From contig PIVU01000012.1 in the NCBI GenBank assembly GCA_003354025.1, positions 1 to 41,316 on the forward strand: a DNA stretch of 41,316 nt. The letters are read 5' to 3'. Positions 1-9,451 of the stretch are shown in pieces. The notes beneath the pieces are model-generated. The model was not told where the DNA came from. It ran no database searches and was given only the letters and a program-made list of their open reading frames with translations. The position numbers were made by a program, and so were the translations under genes. This DNA is from Nitrospirota bacterium. GTDB lineage: Bacteria; Nitrospirota; Thermodesulfovibrionia; UBA6902. Each line of letters opens with the position of its first letter. Position 1 is the first letter of the stretch.

Positions 1-406
<406 letters not shown>

Positions 407-419
407 AGATATTGGACCG

Positions 420-860
420 CTAATAGTGTGCCTCAAAAACTCCAGCAGCTACAGCAAAAAAACTCAGGCCCAGCACAACCCAGTGAAAAACCTGAAGAAA
501 GTTAAATACCTTTTTCATGTCCGACTGGTCTTCCGGTTTGCTGAAGAGTTTTTTGAACATGAGTTTTTCAAGGCCGAAAAGCAGTGAGGCATAAACTGCC
601 CACAAAACGATCATTATCCAGACAGCTGTGCTGAAGCCTTTTGCATTTAAAAGATAGAGGCCCGACAGTCCGGCAAGAACTACCATGGTTTTCGCGATCT
701 TCCCGAATCTATGCTCGGTCCCCTGGAACATCATCACCATCTCCAGCGATTTGTCCATACGCATTATCATAGGAAATGTGACTAACGTAACGAATGACAC
801 CCCGCCGATCCAGATAATAACGGCTAGAATATGAATAGTTAATGCTGTTACATATAGCAT
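420..860 (-). CDS. Four-helix integral membrane protein, CopD/DUF4149-like
   Basis: A 146-aa hydrophobic protein with about four predicted membrane segments (roughly residues 4-30, 57-75, 78-98 and 122-143). The first helix carries a conserved-looking HILAVIIWIGGVSF pattern with His10, as in small CopD-like/DUF4149-type membrane proteins. No catalytic motif identifies a reaction, so the function is unknown. It lies 13 bp downstream of argS on the same strand and is probably co-transcribed with it. A second protein of the same general type (NVVISLWVGGISIFTF motif) is encoded at 31730-32203, so the organism has at least two paralogues of this fold. Confidence is good for a real membrane protein and low for function. 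Confidence 0.75.
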   Translation of the reverse strand: MLYVTALTIHILAVIIWIGGVSFVTLVTFPMIMRMDKSLEMVMMFQGTEHRFGKIAKTMVVLAGLSGLYLLNAKGFSTAVWIMIVLWAVYASLLFGLEKLMFKKLFSKPEDQSDMKKVFNFLQVFHWVVLGLSFFAVAAGVFEAHY

Positions 861-873
861 GGCAACCTCCTAA

Positions 874-2550
874 TTACATTCTTTCAGGTGCAGAAACTCC
901 GAGCATCTTAAGTCCTTCTTCAAGGACAAGTTTTACTCCTTTGCACAGGCTCAGCCTTGCAAGAGTTGTTGCGTTATCATCTGATACCACCCTGTGTTTG
1001 TGGTAATAGGCATGGAATACACCTGCAAGCTCCTGCAGGTAGTAGGTGATTCTGTGAGGTTCGAATGCCTGCACTGCGCCTTCAAAGACCACGGGGTATT
1101 GAAGGAGCTTTTTGATTACTGAAACTGCTTCATCCTCATCAAGAACGGAAAGGTCGGCATCCTGGATATTTTCACCGGTAACTCCACTAACGTTTTTCTC
1201 AACTGCCTGGCGGAACAGGCTTGATATCCGGGCAAAGGCATACTGCACATAAAAAACGGGATTGTCCGACGACTGTTCTTTTGCGATATCGAGATCAAAA
1301 TCCAGATGGCTGTCAGCTTTTCTCGTCAGGAATATAAACTTTGTAAGATCAGCGCCTACTTCGTCGATGACTTCACGAAGCGTGACGAATGCTCCTGACC
1401 TTTTTGACATTTGAACGGGTTCTCCATTCCTGAGCAGTGAGACCATCTGTATTAGAATAACCTCAAACTTGTCTTTTGGCAGATCAAAGGCTTCCAGCAC
1501 TGATCTTATTCTGGGTATGTAGCCGTGGTGGTCAGCGCCCCATATATCAATAATAGTGTCAAAGCCTCTGTCCAGTTTGTCCTTGTGGTAGCAGATGTCA
1601 GAGGCAAAGTATGTGAATTCGCCGTCCTGCTTTTTTACTACCCTGTCTTTGTTATCTTCAAAGTCCGAAGCCTTGAACCACATGGCCCCGTCTTCGTCAT
1701 ATATAAGCTGTTTCGACCTCAGAGTATCAAGGGATTCTTGAACCTTGCCTTTAGTATGCAGTTCTTTTTCACTCTGCCACTTGTCGAAAATGACACCGAA
1801 ATCTTTCAAATCCTTGGCCAGATTGGTAAGCATCATTTTATAGGAATAGCTGGTGAAGAAAGCCGCGCATTCATTAAATGGCTGATTCAGGTATTTGCTC
1901 CCGTCTTGCCTGTTAATTTCTTTTGCAATTAATTCGATATAGTCGCCCTTGTAACCATCTTCCGGGAAGGGGACATCGTTATCCAGTAACTGCTGGTAAC
2001 GGGCATGCACTGACTGGCCAAGGAGCTTGACCTGCAGGCCTGCATCATTAATATAAAACTCTTTTTGAACGTCAAATCCGGCGGCCTTTAAGATATTGCA
2101 TAGAGCGTTTCCCACTGCCGCGCCCCTTCCATGACCGATGTGCAGCGGTCCTGTTGGGTTGGCGCTTACAAATTCGACCTGTATTTTACGGCCTTTTCCA
2201 ATATCTGTATTAAGCGTTGAGTGTTCCTCTGCAAGAATAGTCTTAAGGCAGTTCTGGAAGTACTCTTTCCTGAATGTGAAGTTAATAAAGCCGGGGCCTG
2301 CTATTTCAATTTTAGAAAAAAAATCGGGATGTTGATTGTTTATTTCATCCACAATATCGCCTGCAATTTTTTGCGGGGGCTTTTTAAGAATTTTTGTAAG
2401 CCTCATCGCAATAGTTGTAGCGAAATCGCCCATGGCCTCATCTCTGGGGAACTCCACTTCAGCCTGGGGCAGGTTGTCCACATCCCACTTTTTCCCGAGG
2501 ACTGCTAGTGCTTGATCAATTATTTCAGTAACATCCTGTTTCATGAACAA
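874..2550 (-). CDS. argS: Arginyl-tRNA synthetase
   Basis: A class I aminoacyl-tRNA synthetase that charges tRNA-Arg with arginine in the cytoplasm. The 558-aa length is normal. In order one sees the N-terminal ArgS additional domain (about 5-95), the HIGH signature inside ANPTGPLHIGHGRGA (130-144), the catalytic Rossmann fold with DIWGADHHGYIPR (335-347), an MSKRSG sequence at 381-386 in the KMSKS position, and the helical anticodon-binding (DALR) domain ending in LGVSAPERM. The annotated start MFMKQD has a second in-frame Met at residue 3, and either could be used. The minus-strand neighbour at 420-860 follows closely, suggesting an operon. The assignment is unambiguous. Confidence 0.97.
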   Translation of the reverse strand: MFMKQDVTEIIDQALAVLGKKWDVDNLPQAEVEFPRDEAMGDFATTIAMRLTKILKKPPQKIAGDIVDEINNQHPDFFSKIEIAGPGFINFTFRKEYFQNCLKTILAEEHSTLNTDIGKGRKIQVEFVSANPTGPLHIGHGRGAAVGNALCNILKAAGFDVQKEFYINDAGLQVKLLGQSVHARYQQLLDNDVPFPEDGYKGDYIELIAKEINRQDGSKYLNQPFNECAAFFTSYSYKMMLTNLAKDLKDFGVIFDKWQSEKELHTKGKVQESLDTLRSKQLIYDEDGAMWFKASDFEDNKDRVVKKQDGEFTYFASDICYHKDKLDRGFDTIIDIWGADHHGYIPRIRSVLEAFDLPKDKFEVILIQMVSLLRNGEPVQMSKRSGAFVTLREVIDEVGADLTKFIFLTRKADSHLDFDLDIAKEQSSDNPVFYVQYAFARISSLFRQAVEKNVSGVTGENIQDADLSVLDEDEAVSVIKKLLQYPVVFEGAVQAFEPHRITYYLQELAGVFHAYYHKHRVVSDDNATTLARLSLCKGVKLVLEEGLKMLGVSAPERM

Positions 2551-3013
2551 TAAGTTTAAAGATACGCTGGAACTAAGTCAATATTGCCCGATTTCATGGT
2601 GATAAATTATCTTTAAAATCAGAGGGTTTAAGGATTTGTTTATTCCAGAGCTAAAGTAATTCTGCAAAATACCGAATTATATCTTTATGTTGCACAGCAG
2701 CACTTTATGCCAGATATTAGGGTATCAGCATAAGCCGTAAACAAATAGTCAGAATTAGGGTTTTGGCTATGCAGCATGAAGCAATGTCAAATAATGAGGG
2801 ATTTGACAGAAATCGTTTTTGAGGGGTACAGGCCATTATTCGAGGGAGCAGTATATCATCGGGACGTACACAATCACAAACCACTGTTACGACCCAATCC
2901 TATCTCGTGAGAAGCGCCTCCACACCATCTCAATACCTTCAAGTTTAGTTTTATTTGTTGAACACGTGTTAGTTGCATATTGCCGACAACGCATATGTAA
3001 CTGAAGCGGCGGA
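2551..3013. other. Gene-poor intergenic stretch
   Basis: This AT-rich stretch separates the divergent argS and polysaccharide locus. Short ORFs here (for example at 2819-3004) have no recognisable motif and no convincing ribosome-binding site. A perfect 10-bp palindrome, AACACGTGTT, lies at 2961-2970, and GCATAT occurs twice just after it. The locus promoter is probably here or in the following repeats, but no clear -35/-10 pair could be chosen. Confidence 0.5.
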
Positions 3014-3210
3014 GCAATGCAAAAAGAGAGCGGAGAATGGGAGAAATGGTGTAATGGGGACAAGCCTAGTGGGGACAGGGTTTTCTCCCGTTCCTCGCTC
3101 CAAATTAAATTGCAATGCAAAAAGAGCGGAGAATGGGAGAAATGGTTAAATGGGGACAAGCTCTAAAGGGGACAGGGGTTTTCTCCTGTTCTTCGCTCTG
3201 AAATTCCGTT
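3014..3210. repeat. Two tandem copies of a 98-bp hairpin-forming repeat
   Basis: Unit 1 begins GCAATGCAAAAAGAG at 3014 and unit 2 begins with the same word at 3112. The two are closely similar over about 98 bp. Each contains an imperfect inverted repeat (left arm GAGCGGAGAATGGGAGAAA, right arm TTTTCTCCCGTTCCTCGCTC in unit 1) enclosing two GGGGACA words in the loop. Unit 2 differs by scattered substitutions, some within the arms (CTCCTGTTCTTCGCTC). A remnant of a third start (GTGCAAATGC) follows near 3214. The copies end about 45 bp before the first polysaccharide gene. GGGGACA-rich hairpins of this kind resemble REP elements mobilised by Y1 transposases. That link is inference, and no transposase is present here. 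Confidence 0.85.
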
Positions 3211-3255
3211 GAAGTGCAAATGCTGCTGATTTTATTCCAATAGTAATAGCTCATA

Positions 3256-4362
3256 ATGTCTCAAAAAATATTATACATATTGTCAGGATTGACCGTCACC
3301 GGTGGCATTGAAAGATACAATCAAAATTTGGTGCGTACTGCATTAAATGCCGGTCACTCTGTAGATATTGTCAGCAGAAATGATGAGACGAGAATGTTTG
3401 ATAATATCAGGATTTACTCTTATGGGCACATTTCAAACATAGTCTGGAGAAAAATCGTATTTGCAGTAATAGCACTGTGGAGAGCGGTTTTCTTTAAACC
3501 TGACCTTATAGTTTGCGGACACATAAACTTTTCTCCGCTCTGTTATTTAATGTCAATTCTATTTAAGAAAAAATTTATAGTGCTTACACACGGGATCGAT
3601 GTATGGAATCTTAAAAGTAATCTAAAAACTAAAACGTTTAAAAGGGCACATTTGATAACCACTGTATCTAGCTTTACCAGGAATAAGATCGTAAAGCAGG
3701 TCCCTGAAGTGAAAAACAGGGTTTGCATATTACCGAATTCCATCAACAGTTCTGTATTCATCCCTGGACCGAAACCGGAATATCTGCTCAAACGTCATAA
3801 GATAAACAATCAGAATAAAGTGATTTTAACAGTGGCCAGACTGCAAAAGACGGAAGGCCCCAAGGGATACTATAAAGTCCTGGATGTTTTGCCTGAAATT
3901 CTAAAGGAACACCCTGAAGTCAGGTATGTTCTTGTAGGGTCAGGTGATGATCTTGATAATATTCGAAATTATGTTAAAGAAAAAAATATTGAGGATGCAG
4001 TTATTCTCGCAGGGCATACACCGGACCATGAATTGCCGGATTACTACAATCTCTCCGATGTATTTATAATGCCCAGTAAAAAAGAGGGGTTCGGCATTGT
4101 ATTCCTGGAAGCGCTCGCATGCGGTAAGCCAGTGATATGCGGAAACCAGGACGGCTCAGTGGATGCAGTCTTAAATGGAGAAACAGGGATATTGGTTGAT
4201 CCCGACAGCAACGAAGAAATCAAACAGGCAATTGAAGGAGTTCTTGAATTAAGCGATGACACTAGACATTCCATGGGAGAACATCTCAGGGAAAGGGTAA
4301 TCGCGGAGTTCGGCAGTAAACGGTTTAATGAAAGGATGGAAAAATGTCTGAGAGCGCTGTAA
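3256..4362 (+). CDS. GT4-family glycosyltransferase
   Basis: A 368-aa GT-B fold retaining glycosyltransferase, expected to add a sugar from a nucleotide donor to the lipid-linked glycan at the inner face of the cytoplasmic membrane. The N-terminus has the acceptor-domain pattern ILSGLTVTGGIERYNQNLV (8-26). The donor-binding half has VILTVARL (189-196), YVLVGSGDD (224-232) and the EX7E motif E277-E285 in KEGFGIVFLEALACGKPVI. It is the first gene of the polysaccharide locus, and its last 19 nt overlap the next gene, indicating translational coupling. Donor and acceptor cannot be read from sequence. Confidence 0.9.
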   Translation: MSQKILYILSGLTVTGGIERYNQNLVRTALNAGHSVDIVSRNDETRMFDNIRIYSYGHISNIVWRKIVFAVIALWRAVFFKPDLIVCGHINFSPLCYLMSILFKKKFIVLTHGIDVWNLKSNLKTKTFKRAHLITTVSSFTRNKIVKQVPEVKNRVCILPNSINSSVFIPGPKPEYLLKRHKINNQNKVILTVARLQKTEGPKGYYKVLDVLPEILKEHPEVRYVLVGSGDDLDNIRNYVKEKNIEDAVILAGHTPDHELPDYYNLSDVFIMPSKKEGFGIVFLEALACGKPVICGNQDGSVDAVLNGETGILVDPDSNEEIKQAIEGVLELSDDTRHSMGEHLRERVIAEFGSKRFNERMEKCLRAL

Positions 4363-5084
4363 GCGAGTACAGAACGCGGATTTATTCAAGTTATTACTCT
4401 GCACACATGAAGACTCTTTATGGAGATGTATCTATAGAAGATATAAAGAGGCAGTTTGATTCATGGGAGTATTACTATGGACACTGCCTCCCCGATGATA
4501 AGGAGGTCGAGATTATTGAGATCGGCTGCGGCAACGGTGGATTTGTCTACTGGCTTAATGAAAAGGGCTATAAGAATGTACGTGGAATTGATGTAAGCCC
4601 CGAACAGGTGGAAGTGGCCAACAAACTTGGAATAAAAAATGTCTTCCGGGCGGACTTAAGAGAGATCCTCATTAAAGAAGAAAATAAATTCCATCTGATT
4701 TTTGCGAGGGATGTGCTCGAGCATTTCAGAAAAGAAGAAGTGCTTGATACCCTGCAGACGATCAATAACGCCCTGACGAAGGGAGGTTTTTTTGTACTTC
4801 AGACTCCAAATGGTGTAAGCCCATTCAGCGGCAGACACAGATATAAAGATTTTACCCATGAGGTTGTATTTACAAGAGACAGCTTAAATCAGGTGTTGCA
4901 GACCACTGGTTTTAGAGACGTGGAATATTACTCAACACCTCCGGTCCCGAAAGGGCCTGTGTCCGTTATAAGATATATCCTGTGGAAGAGTATTGAAACA
5001 GCTCTGAGGTTTTACCTGGCTGCTGAAACAGGGTTTTATTCAGAAATATTTACTCAAAACATCATAGCAAAGGCGAAAAAATGA
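4344..5084 (+). CDS. Class I SAM-dependent methyltransferase
   Basis: A 246-aa Methyltransf_11/23-like enzyme. SAM motif I is EIGCGNGG (59-66), followed by RGIDVSPEQVEVAN (80-93), and the acidic/DxLEH motif is ARDVLEHFRKEEVL near 121-134. The ATG lies inside the preceding glycosyltransferase gene, 19 nt before its end, with a GGA-type ribosome site just upstream. In this locus it probably O-methylates a sugar or a glycan terminus; the substrate is not determinable. The stop overlaps the start of the next methyltransferase by 4 nt (ATGA), so the first three genes form one translationally coupled unit. Confidence 0.88.
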   Translation: MSESAVSEYRTRIYSSYYSAHMKTLYGDVSIEDIKRQFDSWEYYYGHCLPDDKEVEIIEIGCGNGGFVYWLNEKGYKNVRGIDVSPEQVEVANKLGIKNVFRADLREILIKEENKFHLIFARDVLEHFRKEEVLDTLQTINNALTKGGFFVLQTPNGVSPFSGRHRYKDFTHEVVFTRDSLNQVLQTTGFRDVEYYSTPPVPKGPVSVIRYILWKSIETALRFYLAAETGFYSEIFTQNIIAKAKK

Positions 5085-6064
5085 ATTCCAGTTCTGCAGT
5101 CAGCGAAGTGAAAACAAGCAGCTCTCCAAAATGTCCTGTATGTTTTAGTGAAATAGAGCCAATGCTGTTAAATAATCCGGGCAATGGATATGAAAGTTAT
5201 ATATGCGAATCATGTGATGTTGAATTCAATATGCCAATGAAAGCCGCATCTGCAGAATGGTATGAAGCGGAATACAGTGAAATGGAAATCCGCTCGTCAC
5301 TTTACGAACGTCGAAAAAATATATGGGAGTTTGCTGAATCTATTAATAGCATGCCGGTGAAAAGAGGGAAGTTGCTCGAAATCGGATGTGGTGAAGGAGC
5401 CTTCCTTGAGATTGCCAGAAACAGGGGCTATGATCCAACGGGCGTTGATTTAAATGAGCATGCTGTTAATAAGGCGAGGATTTCGGGGTTTAATGCCCAT
5501 TGTATCAGTGCAGGTGATCTGCTGAAAAAGTTCCCTGTTAAAGGGTTCGATATTGTTTGTTTTTTCCACGTCCTGGAGCACCTTGAAGATCCCCATGCAT
5601 TCGTGGCAAATGTAAATAAGCTGCTTAAGGATGAGGGGTATATTGTTTTATCAGTGCCTAATCCAAAAAGGATCGGACTTATTTTCGGGAGAGAATCCTG
5701 GGATTATCCTCCCCATCATTTAACATCATGGAACAAGCGCAGTCTGGAAGCCCTCCTTCAGCTGAACAACTTTGAAATCGTCAATCTGAAAGATGAGCCT
5801 CTCAATCTTCTGAAAGTACTTCCTGACTGTCTGTCCGGGAAAATAAAATTTAATGTTAACCATAGTGTAGAGCGTATGTACTCCGGGTCCGCTAACAGCT
5901 TTGCTAAATCGGTTCTGCGTTTTACTTATACAACACTGTCGAAATGCAAGAAATTCTTTTCGCAGGCAGCCGCAGTTCTTTTACTGCCCTGGTATTCCCT
6001 GCGATACAGGAACAGAGCAGGAAGCTCTTTGTTAGTTATAGCAAGGAAGAAGAACAATGGCTAA
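5081..6064 (+). CDS. SAM methyltransferase with N-terminal zinc ribbon
   Basis: A 327-aa protein. The N-terminal zinc-ribbon is formed by C18-x2-C21 and C42-x2-C45 (KCPVC...ICESC). A class I methyltransferase domain follows, with motif I EIGCGEGA at 100-107, the acidic VDLNEHAVNKA, and FFHVLEHLEDPHAF. This layout matches a family common in O-antigen and capsule loci, where the ribbon precedes a Methyltransf_23 domain. It probably acts on a glycan or nucleotide sugar in the cytoplasm. The C-terminus has a hydrophobic/basic tail (VLLLPWYSLRYRNR) that could touch the membrane. It overlaps both neighbours by a few bases. Confidence 0.85.
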   Translation: MNSSSAVSEVKTSSSPKCPVCFSEIEPMLLNNPGNGYESYICESCDVEFNMPMKAASAEWYEAEYSEMEIRSSLYERRKNIWEFAESINSMPVKRGKLLEIGCGEGAFLEIARNRGYDPTGVDLNEHAVNKARISGFNAHCISAGDLLKKFPVKGFDIVCFFHVLEHLEDPHAFVANVNKLLKDEGYIVLSVPNPKRIGLIFGRESWDYPPHHLTSWNKRSLEALLQLNNFEIVNLKDEPLNLLKVLPDCLSGKIKFNVNHSVERMYSGSANSFAKSVLRFTYTTLSKCKKFFSQAAAVLLLPWYSLRYRNRAGSSLLVIARKKNNG

Positions 6065-7484
6065 AACAATTAGAGAGAAACTGATGCATGGATTTCTGAA
6101 TCTTTCATTGAGGCAGGTTGCGGGTTCGTTAATATCCATCGTCTGCAGCGTGATGCTTGCCAGATTGCTGGGGCTGGAAATTTATGGTCTGTATGCTGTT
6201 TCATCTTTTTTTATAATCTTTATGGGCAATTTTATTAACTGGGGAGTCAATATATTTTTAATAAGAAAACAGAGTGAACCCGATAATGACTGTATACGAA
6301 CAGGTTTTACGATGGTCCTCATAAACGGATCAGTTCTGTTTGTTCTAATGTTCTACTGTATCGCCCCTTTGCTTTCATCATGGTACGGCAGGGAAGAACT
6401 GTTCTGGCTTCTTTCTTTAAGTTACGCAGGAGTTTTTATTTCATCTGTTTTTAAAATTTCCCAGAGCCTTCTGGAGCGGGAGATGGATTACGGAAAAGTG
6501 GGTATTGTTGAAGTCAGCGGAATAGCTGCTTTTTATCTCTCGTCAGTTACTGCTGCTTTTTTTGGATTGGGTATTTACTCAATCGTCATCGGAGAGATAT
6601 GCCGCGGACTGAGCTCTATCTCAGGATATATATTCAGGCCATTCAGCATGAGGCCTCTCTTAAATAAAAATCTTTTGAAGGAAATGTATAAGTTCGGAGG
6701 CGGCTATGTAGCAGCATTGCTCCCCTGGAGCATAAATGGTGCGCTGAACCCTGTTGTAGTTGCAAGACTGGCAGGGGTAGAAGCTGCGGGTATAATCAGG
6801 ATTGCCGAAGGAATAGTATCACAGCTTTCGTTTTTCACGGGTATAACGAACAGGATGTCCTATCCTGTATTTGCGAAATACCAGAAGGAAAAAGAAAAGA
6901 TACTCAATGCCGTTGAAAAAGGCAGGATATATCAGTTCTTTCTAGCATGCGTTCCCCTCTTTGTTTTTTCTGCTGTCAGCTTCTGGCTTATTCCTCTATT
7001 CTATGGCGAAGAGTGGTATCAGGTCAGCAATGCCCTTGTATTAATGTGCCTTATTTACGGGATTAACACCGTTTTTGGATTATATTCAAGCAGCCTGATT
7101 ACAGCGGGTCGTAATTCTGATGTTGCAAAGTTTACTGTTGTGAACGGACTTCTCCTTTGGCTCATATCTCCGATTACCGTACACTACTTTGGTTATCTCG
7201 GTTTGCCTATTGCAGGGCTTATTGCATCGCCCTCTTACTATGTCATGCACAGGTATTTCGTAAACAGTTTCGGCAAGCCTGATTACTATGATATTTCAAC
7301 CTTGCTGATTGTTACCTATGTGATAACAATTATTGCCTGGTCAATCAAGGATATATATTTATCTCCTATAGCGTTTATTCTGCTTAGCGCGCTGTTTTTC
7401 ATTTGTTCAAAGAACCTGAAACTCCATGTCAGCGAAATGTTCTCTCTTATAAAAAAGAGGACCCATAAGCTGCAGTCTGTTTAA
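6057..7484 (+). CDS. Wzx-type lipopolysaccharide/oligosaccharide flippase
   Basis: A 475-aa polytopic protein with roughly 12-14 hydrophobic segments across its full length, fitting the MATE/MOP-superfamily polysaccharide transporters (Polysacc_synt/Wzx). It begins with the amphipathic RQVAGSLISIVCSVMLARLLGLEIYG pattern typical of the family's first helix. The mid-region LKEMYKFGGGYVAALLPWSING marks the second half-bundle. It should move the undecaprenyl-PP-linked repeat unit from the cytoplasmic to the periplasmic leaflet. It overlaps the upstream methyltransferase by 8 nt and abuts the next gene with no gap. The family is clear; substrate specificity is unknown. Confidence 0.9.
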   Translation: MAKTIREKLMHGFLNLSLRQVAGSLISIVCSVMLARLLGLEIYGLYAVSSFFIIFMGNFINWGVNIFLIRKQSEPDNDCIRTGFTMVLINGSVLFVLMFYCIAPLLSSWYGREELFWLLSLSYAGVFISSVFKISQSLLEREMDYGKVGIVEVSGIAAFYLSSVTAAFFGLGIYSIVIGEICRGLSSISGYIFRPFSMRPLLNKNLLKEMYKFGGGYVAALLPWSINGALNPVVVARLAGVEAAGIIRIAEGIVSQLSFFTGITNRMSYPVFAKYQKEKEKILNAVEKGRIYQFFLACVPLFVFSAVSFWLIPLFYGEEWYQVSNALVLMCLIYGINTVFGLYSSSLITAGRNSDVAKFTVVNGLLLWLISPITVHYFGYLGLPIAGLIASPSYYVMHRYFVNSFGKPDYYDISTLLIVTYVITIIAWSIKDIYLSPIAFILLSALFFICSKNLKLHVSEMFSLIKKRTHKLQSV

Positions 7485-8207
7485 ATGAATACAACTCAAG
7501 ATCTTAAAGACTTTTACGAGACTACATATCCGGCCATCAATCCTCATCTTGATGTCGCTGATGTTGAATGGAAGTTTGAGATGATCAGGGAATATATTGA
7601 TCTCCTGGACAGCAGCACTATTAATAATGTGGTTGAACTGGGCTGCGGTTCAGGAAAACTCATAGCCGCTGTTTCATCATATGTAAATTCGAAGGGGCTT
7701 GGCCTGGACATTTCTCACACAATCCTGAAGAAGGCAAGGGTCATTTCATCAGATGTAAATCTGATACAGGGGAAGGCTGATAGACTTCCAATAAAAATTG
7801 ACAGGTTTGATATGGTCTATTTTGCGGACCTGCTGGAGCACCTTGAAGAACCGGAAGAATTCCTTTCATATTGCAGTAAAGCGAAATCACTCATTATGTT
7901 TATTCCCCTTGAGCACGGCTGGATTGCTGATCTGGTTTATGCGTACAGACGCTTAATAGGTAAGCCGACAACGCGGGAGCAATACGGGCATCTGCACCGG
8001 TGGGGCAGGCAGGATATCCAGAGAATGATAAGGAAAAGCGGGCTGACCCTGAACGATTATAAAGTAGTCAGAGGTAAAGTCACTAAATATCAGTCATTAC
8101 GGGGAAGAATTTACGGCATTATGTCACAGAGTATTTATTCACTGTCCCCCTCCCTGCACGAGAAACTCTTTGGCGGGTGGACATTTATCGGGATTTGCAA
8201 ATCATAA
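7485..8207 (+). CDS. Class I SAM-dependent methyltransferase
   Basis: A 240-aa enzyme. Motif I is ELGCGSGK (51-58), the acidic motif GLDISHTILKKAR follows, and YFADLLEHLEEPEEF matches the conserved DxLEH helix. The second half contains an EHGWIADLVYAYRRLIGKPT and HLHRWGR stretch seen in Methyltransf_11-type enzymes of glycan loci. It is the third methyltransferase here, so the glycan is probably methylated at several positions or on its end. The next gene begins within or just after its final codons. The methyl acceptor cannot be inferred. Confidence 0.85.
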   Translation: MNTTQDLKDFYETTYPAINPHLDVADVEWKFEMIREYIDLLDSSTINNVVELGCGSGKLIAAVSSYVNSKGLGLDISHTILKKARVISSDVNLIQGKADRLPIKIDRFDMVYFADLLEHLEEPEEFLSYCSKAKSLIMFIPLEHGWIADLVYAYRRLIGKPTTREQYGHLHRWGRQDIQRMIRKSGLTLNDYKVVRGKVTKYQSLRGRIYGIMSQSIYSLSPSLHEKLFGGWTFIGICKS

Positions 8208-8212
8208 AGACT

Positions 8213-9451
8213 ATGAAAGTTGTTCTAATATCAAGAGATTATCCTCCTCTTAGAGGCGGTGTCAGCGACCATACATTTCATTTGGCGGAGGCGCTGTCTG
8301 AGCAGGGGCAGGATGTGCATGTGCTTACTTCAATGGATTGCAGCATTAATGGACATGCCCGAGGACAAGTGTCGGTCCATCCCGCAATAAAAAAATGGCG
8401 GCTCCGATCTATTCCTGCAATACTCAGGTCAATTGACGGAATCAGTCCCGAAAAAATTGTTCTCCAGTATGTTCCAAACATGTACAGTCATTATGCGATG
8501 CCTTTTTTTATTGTGCTGCTGACTGTTTTGTTGAGGTTGAAAGGTTACAGCCAGACAACGGTATTTCACGAGGTAGCATACCGCATGCATAAAAATAGAC
8601 CGAAGTATTGGGCCGTGTCTCTTATGCAGAGACTTATAGCCCACTGTATTTTGCTGGCAACTGATGATGCTGTGACAAGTGTTGAGCTGTATCAGTCCAT
8701 GTTTATATCAATGAAAAAACGAATACATATGATACCCGTTGGAAGTAATATACTCCCCGTCAAAATGGCAACTATTGAGTCTGTAAATATCACACAAATG
8801 ATAGCGCCCTATGGAGAAACTATCCTTGCAACATTCGGCGCTGACGCACCGCAAAGACAGAACGATATTTTATTGAAGGCTGTGCGCAAATATAACAGAC
8901 AGTGCAGCGGGCCCGGCCTGAAAATTCTTTTCGTTGGAGGAATGCAGAAAAAGTGCATAAAGGAGCTTATTAATCGTTCAAAGGAATTGGACATTGAGAA
9001 GGCTTTATGTTTTACCGGGTATCTTGACTCTTCAGAAGTCTATAAATGCCTGGCCCTCTCCGACCTCTTCGTTATATTTGATGTCTGGGAAAAAGAGGGT
9101 AATGGCGGGGCTTCAGCCAAGAGCGGGGCCCTGGCAGCTGCCTATGCTGCGGGTCTTCCTGTTATGTCCTGTAAAGGAGATTTGACTGATGACTTTTTCC
9201 AGCACAAGGAGAATATATTCTTTGTTGACCGGATTAGTACAAGACATGTGCTGAAAGGCATTAAAGAGATCATGAGTGATCGCAGACTTAGACAGAGGCT
9301 GAGACGTAATTCTCTAAAATCATTCCAATCAAAGCTGGCCTGGCCTGTCATTGCCAGGAGTTTTATGCATGTAATGGAAGAAGCAGGAGGGCAGGATCAG
9401 CTGCTTGATGAGCTTCCCTGTGAGGCTGTAGAAAAAGGAGCCTGCCATTAG
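8213..9451 (+). CDS. GT4-like glycosyltransferase
   Basis: About 412 aa from MKVVLISRDYPPLRGGVSDH, the typical N-terminal strand and glycine-rich loop of GT-B enzymes. An in-frame ATG 36 nt upstream would add MDIYRDLQIIKT, but the family N-terminus fits the ATG at 8213. The donor half contains ILFVGGMQKK, ALCFTGYLDSSEVYKCLALSDLFVIFD and GGASAKSGALAAAYAAGLPV, a weakly conserved form of the family's donor-binding loop that lacks the clear EX7E pattern. It probably adds one sugar of the repeat unit. Its stop codon overlaps the proposed ATT start of the Wzy-like gene. Confidence 0.82.
   Translation: MKVVLISRDYPPLRGGVSDHTFHLAEALSEQGQDVHVLTSMDCSINGHARGQVSVHPAIKKWRLRSIPAILRSIDGISPEKIVLQYVPNMYSHYAMPFFIVLLTVLLRLKGYSQTTVFHEVAYRMHKNRPKYWAVSLMQRLIAHCILLATDDAVTSVELYQSMFISMKKRIHMIPVGSNILPVKMATIESVNITQMIAPYGETILATFGADAPQRQNDILLKAVRKYNRQCSGPGLKILFVGGMQKKCIKELINRSKELDIEKALCFTGYLDSSEVYKCLALSDLFVIFDVWEKEGNGGASAKSGALAAAYAAGLPVMSCKGDLTDDFFQHKENIFFVDRISTRHVLKGIKEIMSDRRLRQRLRRNSLKSFQSKLAWPVIARSFMHVMEEAGGQDQLLDELPCEAVEKGACH

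Noticed and set aside
1116-2508. Several plus- and minus-strand ORFs inside argS
   Set aside because: All are shadows of the argS reading frame, with no independent motifs.
2819-3004. Short plus-strand open frame upstream of the repeats
   Set aside because: TTG start without a ribosome site, no motif, and no conserved look.
3014-3210. The 98-bp tandem repeats considered as a CRISPR array
   Set aside because: Only two units, far longer than CRISPR repeats, with no unique spacers and no cas genes nearby.
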